Source of the DNA: Sutterella sp.
GTDB lineage: Bacteria > Pseudomonadota > Gammaproteobacteria > Burkholderiales > Burkholderiaceae_F
Direction: 5' to 3'
Assembly: GCA_020025955.1 (NCBI GenBank)
Contig: JAHHRF010000045.1
Location: forward strand, 1 to 13,924
DNA length: 13,924 bases
Both the position numbers and the translations under genes were made by a program. Positions 1 to 5,331 of the stretch are shown here, piece after piece; position 1 is the stretch's first letter; every line of letters starts with the position of its first letter. The notes beneath the pieces were generated by a model. The model saw only the letters and a list, made by a program, of their open reading frames with translations, searched no databases and was not told where the DNA came from.

Positions 1-55
1 GAGTATCTGGCTACGAACCAGAGGGTCGTGGGTTCGAATCCTGCCAGCCGCGCCA
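1..55 (+). tRNA. tRNA-Arg(ACG), 3' part only
   Basis: The window opens inside this gene; the acceptor 5' strand and D arm are missing. The anticodon stem is 6-10/18-22 (TCTGG/CCAGA) with loop CTACGAA and anticodon ACG at 13-15, read as ICG, decoding CGU/CGC/CGA arginine codons. The T arm is 28-44 with loop TTCGAAT, followed by the 3' acceptor strand 45-51, discriminator G52 and a genome-encoded CCA at 53-55. The T stem contains two G-T pairs. A terminator follows within 20 bp, so this is the end of a transcription unit. Confidence 0.93.
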
Positions 56-68
56 GAAATTCTTCAGA

Positions 69-97
69 GAAGCGTCGTTTCATTACGGCGCTTTTTT
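69..97 (+). terminator. Rho-independent terminator after tRNA-Arg
   Basis: The stem AGCGTCG (71-77) pairs with CGGCGCT (86-92) with one G-T pair, the loop is 8 nt, and it is followed by a run of six T (92-97). The position 15 bp after the tRNA CCA end fits termination of the tRNA-Arg transcript. Confidence 0.75.
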
Positions 98-364
98 GCG
101 TTTCGTGGGTGACGCTTTTCCTTTGTTTTGCTCTGCACTTCTTGGCGTTCGATCAAGCGTTTTCTAGTTCGCGGCTCATCGTGAATGCTATTTCACAGCG
201 TGCCTATTTTTTAAGCACGAGGCTAAGTCGTTGATTCTTCGGGACTCTAACGAGTCAAACGGCGAATTCTTAACACTTATTCACATAATCTGTGGAAAAC
301 TTTTATCCCCAACCTGTGGATAACCTATTTAGGGGATATCAGTGTTTGCAACCCCTCAGGGAAG
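98..364. other. Non-coding stretch with several short dyads and the DnaA-box cluster
   Basis: No credible CDS is present between the tRNA-Arg terminator and the folA terminator. Besides the DnaA boxes it holds small perfect dyads: GTGAA/TTCAC (181-185/192-196), CGTGC/GCACG (199-203/215-219) and GACTC-taac-GAGTC (243-256). The region is more AT-rich than the neighbouring genes. The open frame that runs out of the tRNA here has no coding character. Confidence 0.6.
277..323. promoter_or_regulatory. Cluster of four DnaA-box-like 9-mers
   Basis: TTATTCACA (277-285) matches the TTATNCACA DnaA-box consensus. TGTGGAAAA (291-299) is the reverse of TTTTCCACA, one mismatch. TTATCCCCA (303-311) has one mismatch. 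TGTGGATAA (315-323) is the exact reverse complement of TTATCCACA. Start-to-start spacing is 14, 12 and 12 bp and orientation alternates. This could be part of a replication origin, a DnaA-titration or reactivation site, or DnaA control of a nearby promoter. dnaA, dnaN, rpmH and gidA are not in the window, so an origin is not proven. Confidence 0.6.
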
Positions 365-400
365 AAAAAGACCCCCTGCTTCTTTTTTAAGCAGAGGGTC
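365..400 (-). terminator. Terminator of the thyA-folA operon
   Basis: Read on the minus strand, a 12-bp stem (389-400 with 370-381, one G-T pair) with a loop of about 7 nt ends in TTTTTC. It lies 35 bp beyond the folA stop codon. There is no T tract on the plus strand, so it acts in one direction. Confidence 0.88.
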
Positions 401-434
401 CTCTCGGTGACAATCGTCAAAACTTGTGTAAGAC

Positions 435-935
435 TCACACCTTCGTTTTGCGGTCCCAACGGGTGAAAAAGACCTTAAAGTCACGGGCTTCGGTTTCATC
501 CAAGTGGGATAAATCCGTACGCGTAAAGTCCGTCTCGGAGGGCATCGGGAAGGTGGTGTCCCCCTCAAAGTCTTTGTCAATCAAAGTGAGCCAAATTCGC
601 TGTGCTTTTTGGTACGCCTGACGGTATAACTCACCCCCACCAATCACAAAAGCTCGTGGCACATCGCCCACCGCCTCGTAGGCAGCCTCCAGGCTAGTGA
701 CCACCGTGACGTTGTCGGCTAAGGGCTTATAGTGGGCGTCACGCGTCACCACCACGTTTAAGCGCCCGGGGAGCGCACGGCCAATGGACTCATGGGTCTT
801 GCGACCCATGATGATGGGTGCGCCCATCGTCGTGGCTTTGAAGTGTTGAAAGTCTTCTTTAACGTGCCAGAGCATTTGGTTGCCCCCACCGATGACGCCA
901 TTTTTCGCCACGGCCACGATCATTTCGAGTTGCAT
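435..935 (-). CDS. folA: Dihydrofolate reductase
   Basis: The 166-aa protein reduces dihydrofolate to tetrahydrofolate with NADPH in the cytoplasm, regenerating the cofactor oxidised by the adjacent thymidylate synthase. Visible family signatures are the Met20-loop region (VIGGGNQMLWHV, residues 14-25), the substrate-binding acidic residue D28 in the KEDF segment, the NADPH-binding segment IIMGRKTHESIGRALPGR (41-58) and the conserved GGGELY motif near residue 99. Length is normal for chromosomal DHFR (about 160 aa). The start is ATG at 935; the only Shine-Dalgarno-like sequence, AAGGA, overlaps the thyA stop codon about 14 nt upstream, which suggests translational coupling with thyA, 17 bp away. 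A later Met at residue 5 is possible. Expressed from the thyA side and ended by the terminator at 365-400. Confidence 0.96.
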   Translation of the reverse strand: MQLEMIVAVAKNGVIGGGNQMLWHVKEDFQHFKATTMGAPIIMGRKTHESIGRALPGRLNVVVTRDAHYKPLADNVTVVTSLEAAYEAVGDVPRAFVIGGGELYRQAYQKAQRIWLTLIDKDFEGDTTFPMPSETDFTRTDLSHLDETEARDFKVFFTRWDRKTKV

Positions 936-952
936 AGCGTTTTTCTCTGTCC

Positions 953-1753
953 TTATACGGAGACGGCTGCCTTGATATGAGGATGGGGGTCATAGCCCAC
1001 AATCTCAAAGTCTTCAAAGCGGTAGTCGAAGATGCTCTCGGGCTTACGAAGGATCTTTAACTGCGGATAAGCACGGGGCTCACGGCTCAATTGCAACTGG
1101 GCTTGTTCCACGTGGTTGTTATAGAGGTGCACATCGCCCCCCGTCCACACGAAGTCGCCCACCCCTAAGCCACACTGTTGGGCCACCATGTGGGTGAGCA
1201 GCGCATAGCTCGCAATGTTAAAGGGCACCCCTAAGAAAATGTCGCAGCTACGTTGATAGAGCTGGCAGGAGAGTTTCCCGTCGGCCACGTAGAACTGGAA
1301 CAAGCAATGGCAAGGGGGAAGCGCCATCTCATCGACCTGACCCGGATTCCAGGCGCAGACAATCAAACGACGGCTGTTGGGGTTGTTTTTAATCTGATCG
1401 ATTAACTGCGTGATCTGATCCACGTGCCCCCCGTCGGGCTTGGGGAAGCTGCGCCACTGCACACCGTAGACCGGACCCAAATCCCCGTTTTCATCAGCCC
1501 ATTCGTCCCAGATGCGCACGTTATTGTCTTTTAAATAACCAATGTTGGACGAGCCCGATAAAAACCATAAGAGCTCATGGATGATGGAGCGCAAATGCAA
1601 TTTCTTCGTCGTGACTAAGGGAAAGCCTTCCGATAAGTCAAAGCGCATCTGATACCCGAACACCGAGCGGGTGCCGGTACCGGTGCGATCCCCTTTGAGC
1701 GTCCCGTGATCCATAACGTGACGTAACATCGTTTCATACTGATTGGTAGGCAC
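953..1753 (-). CDS. thyA: Thymidylate synthase
   Basis: Makes dTMP from dUMP using methylene-tetrahydrofolate and releases dihydrofolate, the substrate of FolA encoded just downstream. The sequence is very close to E. coli ThyA: DRTGTGT folate/phosphate loop, IWDEWADENGDLGPVYG, catalytic cysteine in the PPCHC motif (C148 from the chosen start), CQLYQRSCDIFLGVPFNIAS and HLYNNH. I chose the GTG at 1753 because an AGAGGAG Shine-Dalgarno site sits 7 nt before it and the resulting 266 aa matches the family (264 aa in E. coli). An upstream in-frame start at 1786 would add 11 charged residues absent from homologs and would swallow this ribosome binding site. First gene of a two-gene operon with folA. 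Confidence 0.97.
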   Translation of the reverse strand: MPTNQYETMLRHVMDHGTLKGDRTGTGTRSVFGYQMRFDLSEGFPLVTTKKLHLRSIIHELLWFLSGSSNIGYLKDNNVRIWDEWADENGDLGPVYGVQWRSFPKPDGGHVDQITQLIDQIKNNPNSRRLIVCAWNPGQVDEMALPPCHCLFQFYVADGKLSCQLYQRSCDIFLGVPFNIASYALLTHMVAQQCGLGVGDFVWTGGDVHLYNNHVEQAQLQLSREPRAYPQLKILRKPESIFDYRFEDFEIVGYDPHPHIKAAVSV

Positions 1754-2067
1754 GGTGTCGCTCCTCTTTTCTTTGTCGTTAATCAATACTGGGTGGCGTG
1801 TGAGGGAGGGGCCGGAAAAGTCTTACTGCCAGAAGCGCTGGCGCATCCCGCTCCCCTCGTTTGGGCGATGGTTGCCTCCTCGCCCCACGCTTATTCCTCG
1901 TCATTATACGGGGTTGACGAAAAACCCTCCCCAGAAGTTAGCGTACCGCCGCCATCAGGCTCACCCTTTCCCCCTACCCCCACGCTCTATAGTAGACTTA
2001 AGGCTCTTTAGAGGGATGGACTCACCCTGAGGGTGCCCCTCTTTTTCCCAACACACACGAGATCCTC
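1754..2067. promoter_or_regulatory. Divergent intergenic region between thyA and the 178-aa gene
   Basis: This stretch of more than 300 bp has no convincing gene; the short plus-strand open frames within it are Pro/Ser-rich and lack ribosome binding sites. For thyA the best promoter element is a perfect TATAAT on the minus strand (1903-1908), but no good -35 lies 16-18 bp before it. For the plus-strand gene TATAGT (1988-1993) is the best -10, again with a poor -35. Both promoter calls are weak. Confidence 0.35.
2011..2046 (+). promoter_or_regulatory. Terminator-like hairpin in the leader of the 178-aa gene
   Basis: CACCC-TGA-GGGTG (2023-2035) is a perfect 5-bp hairpin. GAGGG (2011-2015) can pair with CCCTC (2037-2041) around it, and five T follow (2042-2046). 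It lies 22 bp before the start codon at 2068, so it could be an attenuator or a terminator of transcription entering from upstream. The loop of 3 nt and the unpaired left arm make it uncertain. Confidence 0.35.
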
Positions 2068-2604
2068 ATGACCCAAAACGCTCACACTCCTGACGAATTC
2101 AAACCCATGCCAGCCTTGGACTTTACCGACCAGAGCGTCATGTTGATGGCTTTAGAAGAATTGGGGATCGCCACCATGCAAAACGTGTGGATGCAAACCC
2201 ATAACCCCGAGCACGAGGATGCCGCCGCTATTGCGGAGCAAGCCGGGACCTTTCTCTTAGACTTAACCACGTTGTTAAGTCAGTCCGCTGACGGCGTTCG
2301 TGCGATTGACAACGGCTGGACTGGCCCCAAACTCGTCGCTCACGTTAAAGCTGCGTTAGCTACGGAAGGGCTCTCGCAAGCAGAAGACGATGAAACCACC
2401 ATCGCCCAGGCCTTAGCGCTTTACATTGATGACTTAAAGGTCTTAGTGGCCTTTGACCAGCATGAAAAGACGATGAGCCGCGAAACGGATCCGAAGCTCT
2501 ACATCGACCTGATGCGCGCTTGGTCGGGAATCTTCTCCGGGCATGAATCCTCGTTAGAACGTCCCTTAGCGCTGACGATGTTTCGTGCAACGCAGCGCCG
2601 CTAA
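2068..2604 (+). CDS. Hypothetical acidic protein, 178 aa
   Basis: I do not recognise this protein. It appears soluble: no signal peptide, no membrane segment and no cysteine. It is rich in Asp/Glu and in helix-forming residues, with likely amphipathic helices around 22-45, 51-73, 86-99 and 111-130. Tryptophans are at 41, 84 and 152. A run of acidic residues lies near 106-110 (EDDET). The ATG at 2068 has only a weak GAG 7 nt upstream. A real gene is supported by codon use like its neighbours and by the clear terminator right after the stop. It stands alone between divergent thyA and tRNA-Ser, so context gives no function. Confidence 0.75.
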   Translation: MTQNAHTPDEFKPMPALDFTDQSVMLMALEELGIATMQNVWMQTHNPEHEDAAAIAEQAGTFLLDLTTLLSQSADGVRAIDNGWTGPKLVAHVKAALATEGLSQAEDDETTIAQALALYIDDLKVLVAFDQHEKTMSRETDPKLYIDLMRAWSGIFSGHESSLERPLALTMFRATQRR

Positions 2605-2615
2605 AGCGTACAAGT

Positions 2616-2669
2616 CGGGTTAAAACGCACACCGCACCCCCTATTTATGGGATTTTGACCCGCTTTTTT
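2616..2669 (+). terminator. Terminator after the 178-aa gene
   Basis: CGGGTTAAAA (2616-2625) pairs with TTTTGACCCG (2653-2662), 10 bp with one T-G pair. The loop of 27 nt contains a small inner CCC/GGG hairpin. Six T (2664-2669) follow, then a second run of eight T (2673-2680). The loop is longer than usual but the stem and T tracts are convincing. Confidence 0.72.
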
Positions 2670-2791
2670 GGCTTTTTTTTGGTGGACTCTGGATTTTTCT
2701 AACAATTCATGTATACTTCCACTTCTCAGACGAATGACCTTATGAACGACGCCACATCGAACGTGACTAAGGGGTGCTGAGACAACAAGTC

Positions 2792-2883
2792 GGAGAGATG
2801 GCAGAGTGGTTGATTGTACCGCCCTGGAAAGGCGGCATACGGGAATTACCGTATCGAGGGTTCGAATCCCTCTCTCTCCGCCA
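2792..2883 (+). tRNA. tRNA-Ser(GGA)
   Basis: The full 92-nt class II tRNA reads UCC/UCU serine codons. The acceptor stem GGAGAGA (2792-2798) pairs with TCTCTCC (2873-2879), discriminator G2880, encoded CCA 2881-2883. Anticodon stem CCGCC/GGCGG with loop CTGGAAA gives anticodon GGA at 2826-2828. A long variable arm (CATACGGGAATTACCGTAT region) and a TTCGAAT T-loop are present. The closest -10-like hexamer, TATACT (2712-2717), is about 75 bp upstream with a poor -35, so the promoter is unclear. A terminator follows at 2897. Confidence 0.97.
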
Positions 2884-2896
2884 CGAATTCAAGAGA

Positions 2897-2926
2897 AACC
2901 CTGTAGCTTAGGCTGCAGGGTTTTTT
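2897..2926 (+). terminator. Terminator after tRNA-Ser
   Basis: AACCCTGTAGC (2897-2907) pairs with GCTGCAGGGTT (2912-2922), 11 bp with one T-G pair, a 4-nt loop and six T (2921-2926). It begins 14 bp after the tRNA CCA end. Confidence 0.92.
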
Positions 2927-2948
2927 GCTTTGGGTATCGAACCCCAGA

Positions 2949-2984
2949 AAAAAGAAAAAGCCACAACTCAAAAAGTTATGGCTT
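2949..2984 (-). terminator. Minus-strand terminator of the small RNA candidate
   Basis: On the minus strand AAGCCATAACT (2984-2974) pairs with AGTTGTGGCTT (2968-2958), 11 bp with one T-G pair and a 5-nt loop, ending in a T-rich tail interrupted by single C (2957-2949). The pairing is better on the minus strand (T-G) than on the plus strand (C-A), and only the minus strand has a T tail. Confidence 0.75.
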
Positions 2985-3072
2985 CTTCCCCACGTGGCCG
3001 ACGTACTTAAAAATTACGCTTAAACGCTAATTCGGGTGACACGCGTACAACAGCGTCCCTTTCGGAACCTGC
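2949..3072 (-). ncRNA. Candidate small RNA, minus strand, about 120 nt
   Basis: A good sigma70-type promoter (3079-3108) and an intrinsic terminator (2949-2984) on the same strand bracket about 120 nt with no usable reading frame. Predicted RNA features from the 5' end: hairpin GUUCC-GAAA-GGGAC with a GNRA loop, an AU-rich AAUUA/UAAUU hairpin in the middle, and the terminator hairpin with a U-rich tail suited to Hfq. The only longish frame through it lacks an ATG and would start before the predicted transcription start. I do not recognise an RNA family: it does not resemble 6S, 4.5S, tmRNA or RNase P RNA. The RNA call is inferred from the promoter and terminator. Confidence 0.5.
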
Positions 3073-3078
3073 AGTACT

Positions 3079-3108
3079 AATATACCGAAATCCACGCGTG
3101 GCCGTCAA
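3079..3108 (-). promoter_or_regulatory. Sigma70-type promoter of the small RNA candidate
   Basis: On the minus strand -35 TTGACG (3108-3103) and -10 TATATT (3084-3079) each match 5 of 6 consensus bases and are 18 bp apart. The spacer contains the perfect 10-bp palindrome CCACGCGTGG (3092-3101), a possible operator. A related CCACGTGG lies in the transcribed part at 2990-2997. The predicted start is near 3072. Confidence 0.65.
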
Positions 3109-3236
3109 CCCGGGGAAGCCACTTTTTTACCCAAATCGACTTTTCTGAAAACGTCGGAAAAACAAAGCAAAAATGCTCATCAATACTTTTTCAGAAAGCC
3201 TCTCTACAGCTTACGACTTGAGGCGCACTGGTTCTA

Positions 3237-3258
3237 GTGACATTTGCGATTCTGTCAC
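3237..3258. promoter_or_regulatory. Symmetric operator-like site
   Basis: GTGACA (3237-3242) and TGTCAC (3253-3258) are perfect inverted repeats separated by 10 bp, the geometry of a helix-turn-helix dimer site. It is about 120 bp upstream of the DUF3293 start. A TATTAT hexamer lies just downstream at 3271-3276. The regulator is unknown. Confidence 0.35.
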
Positions 3259-3290
3259 AGTGTTAACCCCTATTATTGAGGTAACAAGCA

Positions 3291-3311
3291 AAGAAAAAGC
3301 CTTGGGCTCTT
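3291..3311 (-). terminator. Possible distal minus-strand terminator
   Basis: On the minus strand AAGAGCC (3311-3305) pairs with GGCTTTT (3301-3295), 7 bp with one G-T pair, a 3-nt loop and a T-rich tail. It is the first terminator-like structure met by transcripts leaving the Sel1 operon, about 480 bp past its stop. If used, that transcript is antisense to the whole DUF3293 gene. The stem is short. Confidence 0.4.
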
Positions 3312-3374
3312 CCCCACACCTCACCCTTGAAAGGCTAAACTTTTTCTCTCTCGTCCTTAACGATTGTCCCATCC

Positions 3375-3794
3375 ATGCCCTCCCGCGCTTACCTCGCCGA
3401 ATACTGCGCCACGGACTATGTCATCAAGTCCCCTGAGGGGGCCTTACATGCCACGATTGGCGTACCGATAGCGTTCCAGAAAGCCCCTCCCCACACATTG
3501 GCGCACCTCATTACGGCCTATAACCCGGGGAGCGTTTTAACGGCGGACAACGCCAATCAACGCGCTCACGAGGCGCTTTACGACTGGATTCAAAAAGAGG
3601 GGTTCCTCTTTTGGAGAACAGAAGCGATCGACCCCACGGGGGCGTGGCCCGTGGAACCTGGCTTCTTTATCTGGGGATTAACCGAAAAAGAAGCCCATCA
3701 AATCGCTCGGGACTTTGGGCAAAACGCCTGGGTGGCGTTTCACCCTACTCAAGACGGGCACTGGCTTCCTATCCTTTCTTGGACCACGCCTTAA
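3375..3794 (+). CDS. DUF3293 family protein
   Basis: The 139-aa protein carries the signature segments I associate with the uncharacterised DUF3293 family: an ITAYNP motif (46-51), an asparagine-containing NANQRAHEAL segment (58-68), WPVEPGFFIWG (91-101) and FGQNAWVAF (114-122). The molecular function of the family is unknown to me. It is a small soluble protein without signal peptide or membrane segment, of full family length. The ATG at 3375 lacks a Shine-Dalgarno site and follows a pyrimidine-rich leader. It is convergent with the Sel1 operon; the two stop codons share the palindrome TTAA, giving a 4-bp overlap and no room for terminators between them. Possibly controlled by the dyad at 3237. 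Confidence 0.85.
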   Translation: MPSRAYLAEYCATDYVIKSPEGALHATIGVPIAFQKAPPHTLAHLITAYNPGSVLTADNANQRAHEALYDWIQKEGFLFWRTEAIDPTGAWPVEPGFFIWGLTEKEAHQIARDFGQNAWVAFHPTQDGHWLPILSWTTP

Positions 3795-5314
3795 GGGGCG
3801 TCGTCCGATTGATCACGCGTAAGAATGGTCATGAGCTCTTCGTCCACCCCTTTTTCACGAGCGAGGGTATAGAGTATCTTGGCCATATTGGGGTCCTTTT
3901 CGACGCCACGTCCCAATTCAAAGGCGCGCCCGAGTCTGACCAACGCTAATTCGTTGCCGAACTTGAGCCACGCGCGGTTCCAAGCAATCACGGCCTCTTC
4001 GTCATCTTGCGGCAAAAATTCTCCGCGCCAGAAATTGCACCCCATGTTGTAAAGCGCTAAGGGGTGGTCACGCTCGGCGGCCTTGGCTTGCCAGTAAAAC
4101 TCCGCTTCAGGGTCTTTCTCAACCACGAACCCCTCACGATAAAACCCTGAGACCCACCAGGCGTAGCCGCCGCCCTCTTCGCCCTCTGACGTGGGGCGCT
4201 TTTCCATCATCGCAGCATGGTGCCCCAAGTAAGCCACCATCACGGGGTCTTCAGGCAAAAACTTCCCCGTCATGTAAAGGTAAGCAAGTTTCCCCGCGGC
4301 ATCGGCCACGCGTTTCTTTTCTGACCCGTAGGGCATGGCGGCCGCCACCAATTCGAAGTACCCCATCGCCACACGGCGTACGGTGGTCGCAGGCAGCACC
4401 TTTAAGGGCGTTCCATCGTCTTCCAGGTACCCTTCGACGTGACAGAGACCCGACTCATAAAACGCGTCTTCACACCCCATCGCCGAAGCGCGTTCCACCA
4501 AACGCAGGCCTTCTGCCAAATCGTAGTAGGGCGACGTCCCATCCAAATAGTGTTGGCTGGCTCGATAAACGGGCAAACCCGCCTCATGGTTGGCGCACGC
4601 TAACAACCAGGCTTTGGCCTCCGGGGACTCAGGGGTCGTGTCCATCAAGTAATCCAGCCAATCGCCCGAGGCGTCCGCATCCCCCATCTTGGCCGCTTTT
4701 TCCATGGTGCGACGCCAATAGGCATTCCCATACTTATACGTTTGCGCTTTCCGATAAAGGGCCTGCGGATCGTTTTTCTCTAGGGCATTTTTAAGGAGCG
4801 CTTTTTGGGTCTTCTCATCAAAGTAAGGGTAGATGAGCATTTGCAAGGCTGGATCGTCTTTTGCAATCGCCAAGCACTGCGCCTTTTGCTCGTCACTAAT
4901 TTTTGGCACCAAGCGCGTTAAGGTCACCCAGGCTTTGGCTCCCACCTTGGGGCGCCCCTCGTGGAGGCTCTCGAGCGCCTGTTCCATCCAGTGAAGGTAC
5001 GCATCCGACCGACGCGCACGGGCGTTGAGATACCAATAGAAGCGCTCCATGGCATCAAAGAGCTCTTTGACGGTTAAGTCCTTTGCGTGAAAGAAAAATT
5101 GCGCAGCAGGCGACAATCTCAAAAGCCACTCATACCCGTGACTCGCTTCATCGGGCACCGTTAACGCTGGCAAATGAAAGGGCGCTTCGTAGTGCGTCTT
5201 TAAAAAGGCCTTTAATTGGCGCTCGGCGCACAAAAAGGCACGGTAGTACGCCTGATCATCTGGGTCTTGACTGTGGGCGAGCTCTGAAATGAATGCGTGA
5301 GGGTCGGTCGTCAT
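3791..5314 (-). CDS. Sel1-like repeat protein, second of a tandem pair
   Basis: The 507-aa protein is mostly alpha-helical and belongs to the Sel1/TPR-like class, whose helix-pair repeats form binding scaffolds. Repeats are visible around 182-214 (ALYRKAQTYKYGNAYWRR, then MEKAAKMGD), 265-297, 336-371, 400-436 (with LALYNMGCNFWRGE) and 452-490 (LVRLGRAFELGRGVEKDP, then the A-x-x-L-Y-x-x-A signature). The N-terminal 180 residues are helical and less repeat-like. There is no signal peptide, membrane segment or catalytic domain, so it is probably cytoplasmic. It is a diverged paralog of the upstream gene, collinear over its whole length, with the block YKYGNAYWRR-x-MEKAAK nearly identical. It starts 17 bp after that gene's stop, in one operon, with no Shine-Dalgarno site. 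The binding partner is unknown. Confidence 0.9.
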   Translation of the reverse strand: MTTDPHAFISELAHSQDPDDQAYYRAFLCAERQLKAFLKTHYEAPFHLPALTVPDEASHGYEWLLRLSPAAQFFFHAKDLTVKELFDAMERFYWYLNARARRSDAYLHWMEQALESLHEGRPKVGAKAWVTLTRLVPKISDEQKAQCLAIAKDDPALQMLIYPYFDEKTQKALLKNALEKNDPQALYRKAQTYKYGNAYWRRTMEKAAKMGDADASGDWLDYLMDTTPESPEAKAWLLACANHEAGLPVYRASQHYLDGTSPYYDLAEGLRLVERASAMGCEDAFYESGLCHVEGYLEDDGTPLKVLPATTVRRVAMGYFELVAAAMPYGSEKKRVADAAGKLAYLYMTGKFLPEDPVMVAYLGHHAAMMEKRPTSEGEEGGGYAWWVSGFYREGFVVEKDPEAEFYWQAKAAERDHPLALYNMGCNFWRGEFLPQDDEEAVIAWNRAWLKFGNELALVRLGRAFELGRGVEKDPNMAKILYTLAREKGVDEELMTILTRDQSDDAP

Positions 5315-5331
5315 GGTTAAAGAAAAAGAAG

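Larger units (their letters stand above)
2927..3374. other. Gene-poor 450-bp region between tRNA-Ser and the DUF3293 gene
   Basis: No credible protein gene is visible. The region contains the minus-strand small RNA candidate with its promoter (2949-3108), a symmetric operator-like site (3237-3258) and a second minus-strand terminator-like hairpin (3291-3311). The plus-strand open frame starting near 3173 lacks a ribosome binding site and overlaps the DUF3293 gene in another frame. Confidence 0.6.

Noticed and set aside
28..234. Open frame starting within tRNA-Arg
   Set aside because: It overlaps the tRNA and its terminator, and has no ribosome binding site.
277..323. Calling the DnaA-box cluster oriC
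   Set aside because: Only boxes are visible. There is no dnaA/dnaN/rpmH neighbourhood, no clear AT-rich 13-mer unwinding repeats, and no skew data, so it is reported only as a DnaA-box cluster.
1754..1786. Longer thyA start (277 aa)
   Set aside because: The extension contains the strong AGAGGAG site for the GTG at 1753 and has no counterpart in ThyA homologs.
1743..2030. Plus-strand open frames upstream of the 178-aa gene
   Set aside because: They overlap the thyA ribosome binding site and promoter region, are Pro/Ser/Arg-rich and lack Shine-Dalgarno sites.
3173..3436. Plus-strand open frame overlapping the start of the DUF3293 gene
   Set aside because: No domain and no ribosome binding site; it overlaps a better supported gene in another frame.
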